Assembly (NCBI GenBank): GCA_014529385.2
Contig: CM043944.1
Span: 46,304,268-46,351,767 of the forward strand
DNA from: Adiantum capillus-veneris
Taxonomy: Eukaryota > Streptophyta > Polypodiopsida > Polypodiales > Pteridaceae
Direction: 5' to 3'
Length of the DNA stretch: 47,500 bases
In this document: positions 10,963 to 20,755 of the stretch, piece by piece
Position numbering within the stretch: the first letter of the stretch is position 1
Layout: each line of letters begins with the position of its first letter
The notes under the pieces: model-generated
Databases searched by the model: none
Told to the model about the DNA's origin: nothing
The model's input: only the letters and a program-made list of their open reading frames with translations
Program-made: the position numbers and the translations under genes

Positions 10963-10974
10963 GCTCTGATACGA
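10963..10974 (-). promoter_or_regulatory. primer-binding site, initiator-Met tRNA type
   Basis: On the minus strand it reads TCGTATCAGAGC, one base from TGGTATCAGAGC allowing for the shifted first position. It lies two bases from an LTR end and upstream of gag, which sets the element's direction. Confidence 0.78.
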
Positions 10975-10976
10975 AT

Positions 10977-11404
10977 TGTTGGAATTATGGTTGCAAAAAA
11001 TACACACAACTTGGAGAAGATAAAAGAAGCTCAAGGCACACAACAGAGAGTGTATTACTTAGTGTGCAATGGAAAGATTAGTTAGCCCTAGAGTGATGGG
11101 CGTATATACAATGCACGGAGGGAAAAACCTCCTAGCAAGGGAAAAAATGCCTTGGCAGTCCTAAGTGTGTTCAGACACATCACTACCACATGTATATGGT
11201 AACAAAGACTGATTGGAGTTGATGGAAGACTCCCAAGATAGGGGTGCAGACGTCTGTAGAGAGTCTTTCACACTTGGACGGTGCCACACTGCATGCCACC
11301 CTCAACAAGCAGGTGGTGGAGGTGCGTGATTGGTTTGGATACGTGTTGGGATGAGCCGGCGGACCCTGATGTTGCAAAACTAAGGGCAAGTTTACACCAC
11401 ATCA
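10977..11404 (-). mobile_element. 5' LTR of truncated minus-strand copia (outer edge uncertain)
   Basis: The inner edge is clear: TGTTGGAATTATGG starts at 10,977, next to the PBS. The outer edge could be CTCAACA at 11,307 (inverted match to TGTTG, 331 bp) or ACATCA at 11,404 (428 bp). A TATATA core on the minus strand near 11,103 would leave about 125 bases of R-U5, normal for a copia LTR. No partner LTR is present. Confidence 0.6.
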
Positions 11405-12290
11405 ATTAGAATCACGTGGAGCCGACATGATTCTCGGCTCTAGTACAAAGGTATTATGATGGCCTCGAGAAGGTCCAGGTAGTGAGGAGGAAGATGTTGC
11501 GATGGACTCCAACTCCACAAATGTGGTGGCATGGCATAGATCAAAAGCCTTTTGGTGCTTGCTGCCTTTTGACAAATCTAATCTCTTGACAATCTTAAAG
11601 GATGGATGTTTAAGGCATGAGCACATGGACATTGGAGCATTAGGTGTGAAAACGCCAAGAGGTCATTCTGCATTAGGCCCATCTTACTTGCTCCTATACA
11701 GCATCATGATTTACAACTGGCCCCAATTCTTCAGAGTCCAATGAGAATCGATCAAAAGGAGCAATACCATATTGTAGGACATTCACCGAGTTGATTGTAT
11801 AGAGGCCAAAAATCTTAGAAGCATCCTTATTTTACAGTTTCTTCATTTTCAATGTATAGATCATGTATAGAAGAGTTGCAATTAGAGTCTGAGCTAATCA
11901 AACGAGATGCCACCTCCCCTTGCTGAGTTACAGAAATGTAAGTGGAATATATAAATGATGGTTCCATGAATAATTAGGAGGTGAGGAACGCAGCATGAGT
12001 TGATTAAGGGTAGGATGTGGAGAGTTGGAGTTAGGATTTCTAAAGAAGGGAAAGACCTCGGAAGACCCAGTAGGGAGGGGAAGCTTGGCGCATGAGTGAT
12101 GTCGCTTGCAGCATGATGTCAAGGTGGAGAGCTCAATCCTCTTGACAAGCAATGCGAGGAAGAGTTGGGCATGCTGGCTGTTAAATGGCAGCTCTCCACA
12201 AAATGTATTCGAAGTCGATGGTGCGTATCCAAAGCAACCAGGCGCTTGCAAGTGAGGACTAGATATGAGAGAGAAGGAAAAGAGGAGAGA
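11405..12290. other. no identifiable gene
   Basis: Several overlapping open frames on both strands, none with a recognised domain. The minus-strand serine-rich frame at 11,928-12,317 and its plus-strand shadow look like chance open reading. Confidence 0.4.
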
Positions 12291-12535
12291 GCAGAGAGAG
12301 GATCTCTCAAGATGCAATCACCTACGCTTTTGTTCCCTGGTCTATTGGTTGGCATGTATGCCAATTGTGGAGTACTTTAAAAATTCACAAAACTTGCTTC
12401 AGGAGCTTCTTGTCTGGAATGTCATCTCTTGGAGTGCTATAATTGTAGGATTTTCCTAATGGGGACAGCTATGGGCTGTTTTCAGCAGATGCAAAGAGAT
12501 GGCAACAAAGGGCTCGAAGGCCGTCTAAAGACAAG
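12291..12535 (+). pseudogene. pentatricopeptide-repeat (PPR) protein scrap
   Basis: Three consecutive frames together look like one PLS-type PPR unit pair of the kind found in organelle RNA-editing factors. LLVGMYANCGVL at about 12,341-12,379 matches the usual LVDMYAKCG. VWNVISWSAIIVGFS at about 12,412-12,457 matches RNVVSWNALIAGY. MGCFQQMQRDG at about 12,473-12,505 matches A..FEQMQREG. Each motif is in a different frame, so at least two indels separate them. About 60 codons survive of a gene that is normally 500 or more. Confidence 0.65.
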
Positions 12536-13395
12536 GTCAACACCATTGAGGAACCGCAGGCAGATTAGGTTGCAAAGAGCAAGAGATTGCACGTGATCGA
12601 GAGCAAGAGGCATCATCGTTGAGGAGGCTTGGGCACATAGGCATTGGAATGAATATACAAAAGAGGACTGGATGAGAGGTGAAACATAATTAGACCCTAT
12701 CATTAGCAGAGTGCTCTTTTGATCCATATGGTATTGGCCACTTTGCATAGGCGGTATGCATGCTTTTCGGCACGTAAAAGCCTTTGGCAATACGTTGAAA
12801 GCTCTAAACCTCGATCCATAGCTGGTCGGAAGGAGATAATGAGTGTGGTGAAGGTGTTGCAAGAGTGCTCAAAACCACTACACCAAGGATTGTATTACCT
12901 ACTTCTCTAAATAAATATTTCCTCACTTACCTTTTTTGATATACTGCAGACTCTTGCTCTCTCACAAGGATTGGAATTGACACCAGAGCCCCTCTCTATA
13001 GCCACTTCTCTTGTTTTCAGATATATTAACAGCTTGGATGTTCTTAACTAATTTATGACTCAGCTCTTGCTTCAGACAAGAAAATGTCTATCTTACACAT
13101 GCTGTCTTTTAATGGTTGGGTTAAAATTTTGGCTACCTTAGACAAGGATCCCAGGAATAATCTACTCTTCCTCTAATGTATTTTCAGCCCTAGAAGAAAC
13201 AGGGGTCCTTATTAGGAAATTTCAAGCTAAAGGCTTCCATAAAAAAGTTTTGATTTCTACCATAACGGCGGCTCTGATAAAAAAGAATGGCATGGGGTCA
13301 AGTTTGATGTTGCATTACTTAGTCTTTTACTGAGGAAGTAGGCCCATATATAATGAGCCTACTAGACTCATTAGTTATGGTGCCTGGGTAAGGGT

Positions 13396-13398
<3 letters not shown>
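12536..13398. other. no identifiable gene
   Basis: No motif could be supported. A plus-strand frame at 12,719-12,910 has a weakly PPR-like end (IMSVVKVLQECSK), which might be more of the same remnant, but it is too short to call. Confidence 0.35.

Positions 13399-13465
<67 letters not shown>
13399..13465. repeat. (CA)n microsatellite
   Basis: About 33 CA units without interruption. Confidence 0.97.
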
Positions 13466-13467
<2 letters not shown>

Positions 13468-15208
13468 CGTCACTGCATCTGACTATGATGGCTAGTTCTA
13501 GTTACACTAACTCAGTAGTATTGTTACCTAGACTATGTATACAGCTCATGCTGTCCCAGCTTACTTCTGGCAGTAGACTAACCCTTTTGCTGCATAATTA
13601 CAAGTAGTCTACTCTTAGCATAAGGCTCTCCACCGTAAGATTAATCACTAAACTAAGATTTGAACTCCTTGTTGTTGGCTCACTATGCTGACTTAGTGTG
13701 CATGGTCGTATGAATGCCTCTGATAAGCACCTCCTTGCATAAACCAATGCAAGGTTTTTTCAATTTTTGTTGCCACACTTGTAAACTACCTCATAAGGTG
13801 ATCCTTGATTCCGACTATCACCTACATTGCTGTCTTGGTTAGCATGGTTCAATATGGACTAGTATTTTGAATATGAGCTCAGTGGGAGCAATTTCTAAAA
13901 AATCTCTAAACCCATAAGTATGCACCACAAAAAGGCTTGGTGGGAGCAGTCCCGTATAATTTTAACCTATTGAAATCAAGTGATAGGTCACCTTTCCATT
14001 TTTCCTCTTGTCGCCACTGATCCCCCTCTGGTGATGATTGGTGGCCTGGCGATGCCTGTTGCTCTGCCTTTGTTATAAAATATACTCCTCCTTAGGGCTT
14101 GCACACAATCTCGATGAAGATTACACGCCATGAATGGCTTGCAGAGAGTGGCCTTACCTAGCTCGCTGTGAGACGACTACTGGCATGCCTCTCTGAACCC
14201 TATATTAAGTTGAGGGGTTCTTCCCTTCACTTAGACTTGGGTTTGTCTGATTATTATCGAGGGGTGCTTGGCTCTGTAGTCAGCCACCACTGTGTTGATG
14301 ATTAGGATGACTTCCACTTCAAACGTTTTTTCACTGTTCTTAATGTGTACCTTGCTTGTTTACCTCACAGGCTTTATATATTTTTTATCTCAATGCTTAA
14401 GATAAAACCCTTGCTCTATTGGGTGATTATAAACATGATATTTTCTTAACATTTTGACTATTGAAAGAACTGTTCATTTGGGATGCTTCATAAAGGTGGT
14501 TTTTGTTTGAAAACTTTTAATTGGATAAATAATTCTGTCTAGACTACTAACCGAGGCAGAGCTGGGGTTTTTTCTTCCCATTTTGTTGGGCTTGACCGAA
14601 CAAAATAGTTTAGATAACATTTTTGTTGTACATTGTTGGACTAAGGATGCATATTTCAGTTTTGGCTTGGACATAGTACATAAAACTTTTTTGAAATATT
14701 GCAGGTCTTTGACTTGAAAATCAACTGGTTTTATAAGGGCTTCTGGCTTGCTCACTGGCTTTATGTAAAGGATTTTTTTCCTGTCCACTGTTTGTATGTT
14801 TTTGCGGGTTTCCAAAACTGCTCACTATACCTTAAAATTTATTAAAAAACTAGGCAATCTCTGTAATAATTGCTTATGAGAAATTGGTTACATATTACCT
14901 GTGGTGGGTTTTGGTATGATAAACAGAGGGAAATCTGGTGGCCTTGATTGGCTAAACTCGATTGGTTATATTAGGTGCTTCATTATGCAGATAGCTTCTA
15001 CAAACTATGTTTAGGATTGGAAACATGGTTTTTTTTAAAACTGGCTATGTTTCGATAAAAGATCTGGTCTACAACTCATTTATGGTGGGATTTTAATCCT
15101 GGTCTCTACATATGGATAATGATCTGGTTTTTTACTACCTAAGTTTTCTATGGTATTAGGATTTGGGGGAGACTGTTTTGACTTAAAAAACATCTAACCT
15201 TCACCTCT
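13466..15208. other. no gene seen
   Basis: AT-rich DNA with many CTGGTT/CTGGCT words. The minus-strand frame at 14,474-14,815 (113 residues, lysine-rich) has no recognised domain or supporting context, so I leave it unannotated. Confidence 0.45.
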
Positions 15209-15480
15209 TGCTTGGTTATCTGGCTTAGATCTGTTTTTTTACATACATATTCCACTACATCTAGTGATGATGCTACCATAAAATATATTCTGGTTTTGAT
15301 ACTTTACTGTTTGCTTTGAATTACAATAAATTGAACTTTCTGCTTGTTGCTTGGATGCCTGGCTTAGACCTGGTTTTCCTTTTTTTCATATATACACTAC
15401 ATCTAGTTCTTGGGATGGTACTACCTTAAAAAATCTTTCATATACATACATATTCTGGTTCTTTATGCTTTACTCCTTGA
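15209..15480 (+). repeat. two diverged tandem units of about 134 bp
   Basis: CTTGCTTGGTTATCTGGCTT starts unit one near 15,211. TTGCTTGGATGCCTGGCTT starts unit two near 15,345. Both go on through ACTACATCTAGT, a GATG.TACTACC-like word, CATATTCTGGTT and TACTTTACT or GCTTTACT. Related words (GATCTGGTCTACAAC) recur at about 15,061 and 16,080, so a wider decayed repeat family may fill this stretch. Confidence 0.6.
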
Positions 15481-18094
15481 GATTTGGCATAAACTATGAT
15501 TTTGACCAATATGGGTATAGTGTTACTGTGGCTCTGGCTGATACTTCTCTGGCTTTGGCTGGTACTTCTTTGAGCTGATGGTTCAACTCTTACTGTAGTT
15601 TCAAAGGGAACTCTTTATATGAATGTAGTATAGTGCTGGAAAAAATGCACAAACTACTGCAAATTATTGAATGACTCAGTGACATAAGGATTCTTGATAT
15701 CTGGCTTAAAAATTGGTCGAATGATAACCTTAGTTGATCCAAAATGTTATGGTTCACATTCTAGTGGGCTATATGGAGAATCACAATCCGACAGCGAGTT
15801 ACTTTGTGGTTTTTTTGGGAAAGGACTCAAGATAGTAGTTATATAGCTGCTCTTGATTGATAGTGATGTTTGTTTTGCCCTAGCTTGTTTTGCTTTGATA
15901 GATTACTTCTCAGGTTATCATTATATTGAATGATTGCTTATTGAAATATGATAGTGCTCGAAAAACTTGGAGAATTATTCCAACTGCTACTGATGAAGAT
16001 TTCACTTTGGTACTTATGTATATGTTGTTGGCTAAACATGCCTATTATAGATTCTGCTAAGTTCTGGCGGGTTAAGTGATCTGGTCTACAACACATTCTT
16101 CTGGTTTTTCCTGGTCTCTGGATATGGCTAGCTTGGTCAAGTGATAATCCTAGTTGATTCTGGCTTTGAAGGGCTCGACATAGTAACATATTTTAAGCAA
16201 GCTTTTTAGATACATACAATGATATGGATTAGTCGATATTTTTACATTAAATGGATATTATATAGTAAAAGAGAAGCTAAATATATGAGTAACTCTAGCA
16301 AGAATATGATGGTAAAAAATCCTTGAGACTTTCATATGCAGGACAATAGTTAGTCAAATTTTTTTAAAGTTTGACATGGATAACAAACTGATAGATTCTT
16401 TGAAGCTTTCCATACATGCCAAGTCTAACATATCTGTTGTCTGGACTATATGGATGCAGGTGTGAAATCTATCTAGGCTTGAAAAGGTTTAGCTTGCTGC
16501 AGTCTGACTTTGAAAACACTTGATGATTCAACTAGGATAGTTCTGATACCTTTGTTTAAACTCATTTGGAATGAGACTTCATTCTTATAATGCTGTACAT
16601 TTATGAATCAAAGACTGAGTTGTTTCTGTACTAATCTTTGCCTAGACATCTATAGCCAGTCGTCTTTTGAATGTCTTGTTCCTTGGTGTGTTTATTTATT
16701 AAAGTAAAACAGCTACACACACAGACCTAAACACTAGGCCCTCCGAGGAAACTTTGTGGACCAGGATCCTAGCTTTGGATATTTCTTGTCTATTGGCTTG
16801 GATTGACCCACTGCCTATAATTCCTTTACTGGTTGACAGGTGTCAGGTGGTCTCTCCTTGACTTTAGTTCGGATTCCTACTCACGACTATTGTAGTCTTT
16901 TCTGGCTCAATCGGTTTATTAAGCTAATCATAAGGCCGTATATGGTCGCGTATTACATAGAGGATATGGGCATTTGTGGCACACATCGTTGGATTTTTTT
17001 GAACAAATAATGAATATAGGGTTTAACACTTACTACCCTACATATGGTATCCGACTTTGACAAAATCGTGTTGGGATTATTTACTAATGTCTTTTTATGT
17101 ACAGGTGACTCCAAGGTATAGATTGACCACACGTACGAGTATTATCTCACTGACCCTGAAAAATAGCGGCAATTAATGCCAAATTATGTAAAGGCAAGAA
17201 ACAAGAATATGTGGCCCACTTTGAGGCTAAATTGCCTAAAAAAACTCGTCTCCGGCCATATCTCATGAGAGCTTGTAGAGCACAAGGGGCTCCAATTGGT
17301 TGTCCACCTTGTAATTGAAACCATCTCTAAATATATAACTAGATTTAACTTTCTTGTTATTTTTCTTTGAAAGCAGTTAAGCTGGGTGACATCTATAACA
17401 TGTGGGATACCCATGCATCACCTACATATACGGTGACAATGCTAATAACTGAAAATTATGTTGTTTCCATGGATGTAGGTGAAGATGGAGGATTTTTATA
17501 TCTTTAGTCTCTTAAATCTTCTTGTACTTATGTATAAAGTCCGTTCTATACTATGAATAAGAATTATACCACCTTTTCACTGACATAGTTTCTAGAGTCT
17601 TTTGTAATTTGAAAGAATTCTTTGGTGTTTATGTTATATTGTTATTGGAACACACACACACTTAGGGAGAGGGAAAGAGAGTGTGTATTTTCAATGAGAA
17701 TGTTGGATGCTTGAAACTCATAGGTGCTTGCTTTCCTTCACTTTCAATCTCAGGTTCACCTAGCTACATTAGTAAACCAAGATCCGTACAATCTTTTACA
17801 TGTGGTTAAGCCTGTGATTTTTTGGACCCTCAAAAATATAATTTTGAAAGAGTTTAGATGACATAATAATGGATCTTGGGAAGAGTGAGTGGGCTAGTAT
17901 AGTAGGGAGAGCTGTGAGCATTATGTTAGGCTATGTTGATATGACTAGACAAAGTTTGAGTGTAGCAATGACTTGGGGTTGCATTGTGTGCAAGTTCAAG
18001 TTACAATTGCAAAATGATTATGGAAACACTCTTTTATTTATATGCTCTATATAAGGCTATGTCATGTGAGGGCCCAATTATCTGTTTGGGTAAC
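15481..18094. other. no gene seen
   Basis: AT-rich DNA to the left border of the gypsy element. Scattered short frames lack domains. A short CA run lies near 17,650. Confidence 0.45.
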
Positions 18095-18099
18095 TGAGG
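18095..18099. repeat. left target-site duplication of the gypsy element (TGAGG)
   Basis: TGAGG immediately precedes the LTR start TGTTAACCC and recurs at 43,778-43,782 directly after the 3' LTR. A 5-bp duplication is normal for gypsy integrases. Confidence 0.9.
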
Positions 18100-18297
18100 T
18101 GTTAACCCTCACGGACACCCTATCACCTTTGAGGAGGGACGCCTTATTATTTATTTGATTGAGTCATGGACTGGGCTTGTCGGTCCAATAGGTGTGTAGG
18201 TGATCGCCAATGAGAGATGAACCACTTTTCTTATTTTTACAGTAGTTTTACAACGATCGACCACTGTGGGCGCCCATGTGTGAATGGGTCAAACTCT

Positions 18298-18304
18298 TAT
18301 AAAA
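18298..18304 (+). promoter_or_regulatory. TATA box in the gypsy 5' LTR
   Basis: TATAAAA sits about 200 bp into the LTR and is conserved in the 3' LTR at 43,369-43,375, in a region where the LTRs otherwise vary. Confidence 0.7.
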
Positions 18305-18411
18305 GGTCCATTTGGCCTAAATCCTCATTCTTTGAGGTGCAAGCTAAGAAGTGCTCTCGCTCCATCTCTGTCTCCTTCTCCTTTGTGTGCTCACAGGTGT
18401 GTGTGTGTATG

Positions 18412-18414
<3 letters not shown>

Positions 18415-18484
<70 letters not shown>
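18415..18484. repeat. (GA)n microsatellite inside the gypsy 5' LTR
   Basis: About 35 GA units. The corresponding place in the 3' LTR (43,466-43,542) is purely GT. Confidence 0.97.
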
Positions 18485-18487
<3 letters not shown>

Positions 18488-18716
18488 GCGGCGACATCGG
18501 TGGCCAAGGTGGTTGAGCACGGCATCGATGGCAATTCCTTCTTCTTCACAGCACAGGATCCTTCACGTGACGGAAGCATTGAGCGGTGAGTGACACACCA
18601 TTGTTTCTTTGATCCTTCTAGGACTGTCTAGTTGTGTGCTTGCAGCCTTTTGAAGCTCGCCAACAGTGCACAGGCAAGTTCCCAACCTCCGACATGTGCG
18701 GCAAAGTGCACATTTT

Positions 18717-18734
18717 TGGCGCCGCTTTTGGGGA
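18717..18734 (+). promoter_or_regulatory. gypsy primer-binding site, tRNA-Asp-like
   Basis: TGGCGCCGCTTTTGGGGA begins four bases after the 5' LTR. It closely follows TGGCGCCGTTGCCGGGGA, the site reported for Athila-type plant gypsy elements and complementary to the 3' end of aspartyl tRNA. Confidence 0.82.
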
Positions 18735-19780
18735 CTACCTTGCACTAAGCTTGAGGAGCACTTAGTGCCCCCTCAAGAAGCCTTCTCTTTTGCCATTTTT
18801 GACTTTTTATTGAGTTGTGTGAGAATTGTTAAGCGGCTGTAATGTGTAATTTTTGTTAGCTTCTATTAGTGGCTGTAAGGTGCAGTTTTAGCAGGTTTTT
18901 GTAAGCTCTACTAAGTGTTGGAGTGTACTTGTTATTGTTAGATTTGTTAGATCTGTAATGTGCAGTAGACAATAGTTAGTGTAGACAATGTAGATATGTA
19001 ATGTGCAATTTGTTGTGTTAGGAAGTGTAGACAGTGTGTAATAGTTAGTGTAGACAATGTGTAGCTTACTGTGTTAGACAGTGTGTGAGCAGAGGTAATT
19101 AGTGTTAATTAGTTGTGTTAGCTGTAAGCAGGTTAGGTAGAGCTCCTAGGAGCTGCTGTGTGCATGCATGAGCTTGGCGCCCACGTGACAACATTATCCA
19201 CATCCTTTTTTAAAAGGTTTTATTTATTTATTTTTTTTAAAATAATAAAAACGCTCAAAAAATTTGAGACCGAAAAGAAAATTCTAAAACAAAAAGAAAA
19301 TTAAAAAATCTCACTTTAAAAGGAAGGGATCGGGATCATCTCCCAAGCCCAAGCCCAAGCCCAAGCCGAGGCCCATGCCCATGCCTCAATCTTCAGTCTT
19401 ATGATGTAGTATACACACTACTTTATATATAAAGACTAGGACCTCAAGTGAAGGGAGGGCATGTGGGACAAGTTCCTCAAGTCCTCCACCATCCCCTTCA
19501 CACTCACCCTCTGAACTTACTAATTCTAGTCCTCTCCCCACCTAGGAAAAGACTATTTTTAGGATTTCGAGTACTTTACATAATTGAATCGAGGGCTGTA
19601 AAGCATGACACCTTCCTCTATCCAAGACGCTCGTTTTGAGCTATCACACACCATATTTTGTGGCTTGGTTAGAAAAAATGACCAAAAATAATAAAAAATT
19701 TGGATCATAAACACCTAAAAAACTAGGTGAGCGGCCTTTACGGGCACTCATCACCCACGCTTCTAGAGTGTTGAGGTCAC
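18735..19780 (+). other. gypsy leader, T/G-rich with repeats
   Basis: Non-coding. From about 18,830 to 19,140 the strand is strongly T/G-rich. The phrase AATAGTTAGTGTAGACAATG occurs at 18,971 and 19,040 (69-bp spacing), with further variants. AAGCCC units repeat at about 19,345-19,385. The stretch from 19,390 on has a few open frames without recognisable domains. Confidence 0.55.
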
Positions 19781-20755
19781 ATGCACCTACGTTTTGGTTA
19801 TGTGCTAGAGGACGAGCACATAGAGAGTGTCTCCGTTTATGACTCCACTCATTATTCCTCCACCTTAGGCTCTAGGCCCTCAGCGAGAACCCAAGGTAGT
19901 ACCACTCAGGATCCACATATTGCATGTAGTGACTCTTCCTTTGACTACAACGTCATGGAAGGTTACCCGATGCTTAATCTTGATAGTTCAAGCCAAGACA
20001 TGCATGCCATGGGCCCATGGTTCGGGCCGAGCGTTCTTAGCCATTTGAAGGAGACTTTTAGTAGAGCCACTCGCTCCGAACATGGAGGTAATGATGTGAA
20101 TGAAGGGGGTGGCAAAGTAAATTTACCATTCATGACCGATGTAGACCCCATGCTCCTAGAGAGTGTGCACATGAATACTCCATTCACTCCTAACTCTTCA
20201 TAGCTCTTCCCCTCCGATGTTATATTACCTGATGGTAGAAGCCTTGCCAAAGTGCAAGAGGTTGAGCGATATATCATTGCGGCTAGGGAAAAGAAAATCA
20301 AGAGCCTATGGAAGGCGGAGCAATCGAGAGGGATTAAGGCAAAGGCCCCTATGTCAACATCCATCCTTGTCGAGCAATCGAGTTCTCTTGGATTAGCAAC
20401 CACTAAGGGTCAACCCATAAAGAGCCACATTGCATGTAGTTCAAAGGACACCCCTAACACCTCAATCCTAGATGGAGTGTTTCTAAATGAGAACTGGGAG
20501 TATGAACTATAAATGAAAACTTTAATCGACCTATACACAAGTCACACCTATCACGTGGGTTTGTTAGATATCCCACGATCCACAACGGGTGCTACTAGCA
20601 TAGAGTATCAACAACAAAGAGTTTGTGATGTCATCCATAGGGTTATTGAATTGGAGAGGTAGAACAAAGGGATCCACATGCCTTCAAAGGGTCTCATGAG
20701 ATTCTTGGATATAGGGAAGGTAAGCAACCAACCTTATCGCAAATGGAGACTCCCT
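19781..20755 (+). pseudogene. open frame upstream of gypsy gag, unknown function
   Basis: One frame stays readable for about 320 codons, from MHLRFGYVLEDEH at 19,781 to about 20,755, interrupted only by stops at 20,201, 20,510 and about 20,660. Its middle (VEVERYIIAAREKK-like, near 20,260-20,300) is charged, while its start is serine- and histidine-rich. The frame then gives way to the gag frame near 20,743. It may be an N-terminal extension of Gag or a separate first ORF such as Tat/Ogre elements carry. I do not recognise a domain. Confidence 0.5.

Larger units (their letters stand above)
18100..18712 (+). mobile_element. gypsy 5' LTR
   Basis: It starts TGTTAACCC and ends GTGCACA, with a 613-bp length against 607 for the 3' copy. 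TATAAAA at 18,298-18,304 is the likely core promoter. The two LTRs align well on both sides of a microsatellite, but here that position holds a short GT run (18,397-18,408) and then a long GA run. Confidence 0.95.

Noticed and set aside
11928-12364. Overlapping serine-rich frames on both strands
   Set aside because: Neither strand shows a motif; the PPR signal lies downstream in other frames.
14474-14815. 113-residue lysine-rich minus-strand frame
   Set aside because: No domain, no neighbouring element motif and AT-rich composition; looks like chance.
18217-18589. Open frames full of Glu-Arg or Leu-Ser repeats in the gypsy LTR, and similar ones at 10,000, 29,400-29,700, 43,400 and 45,700
   Set aside because: They are translations of the GA, CT or GT microsatellites, which keep frames free of stops.
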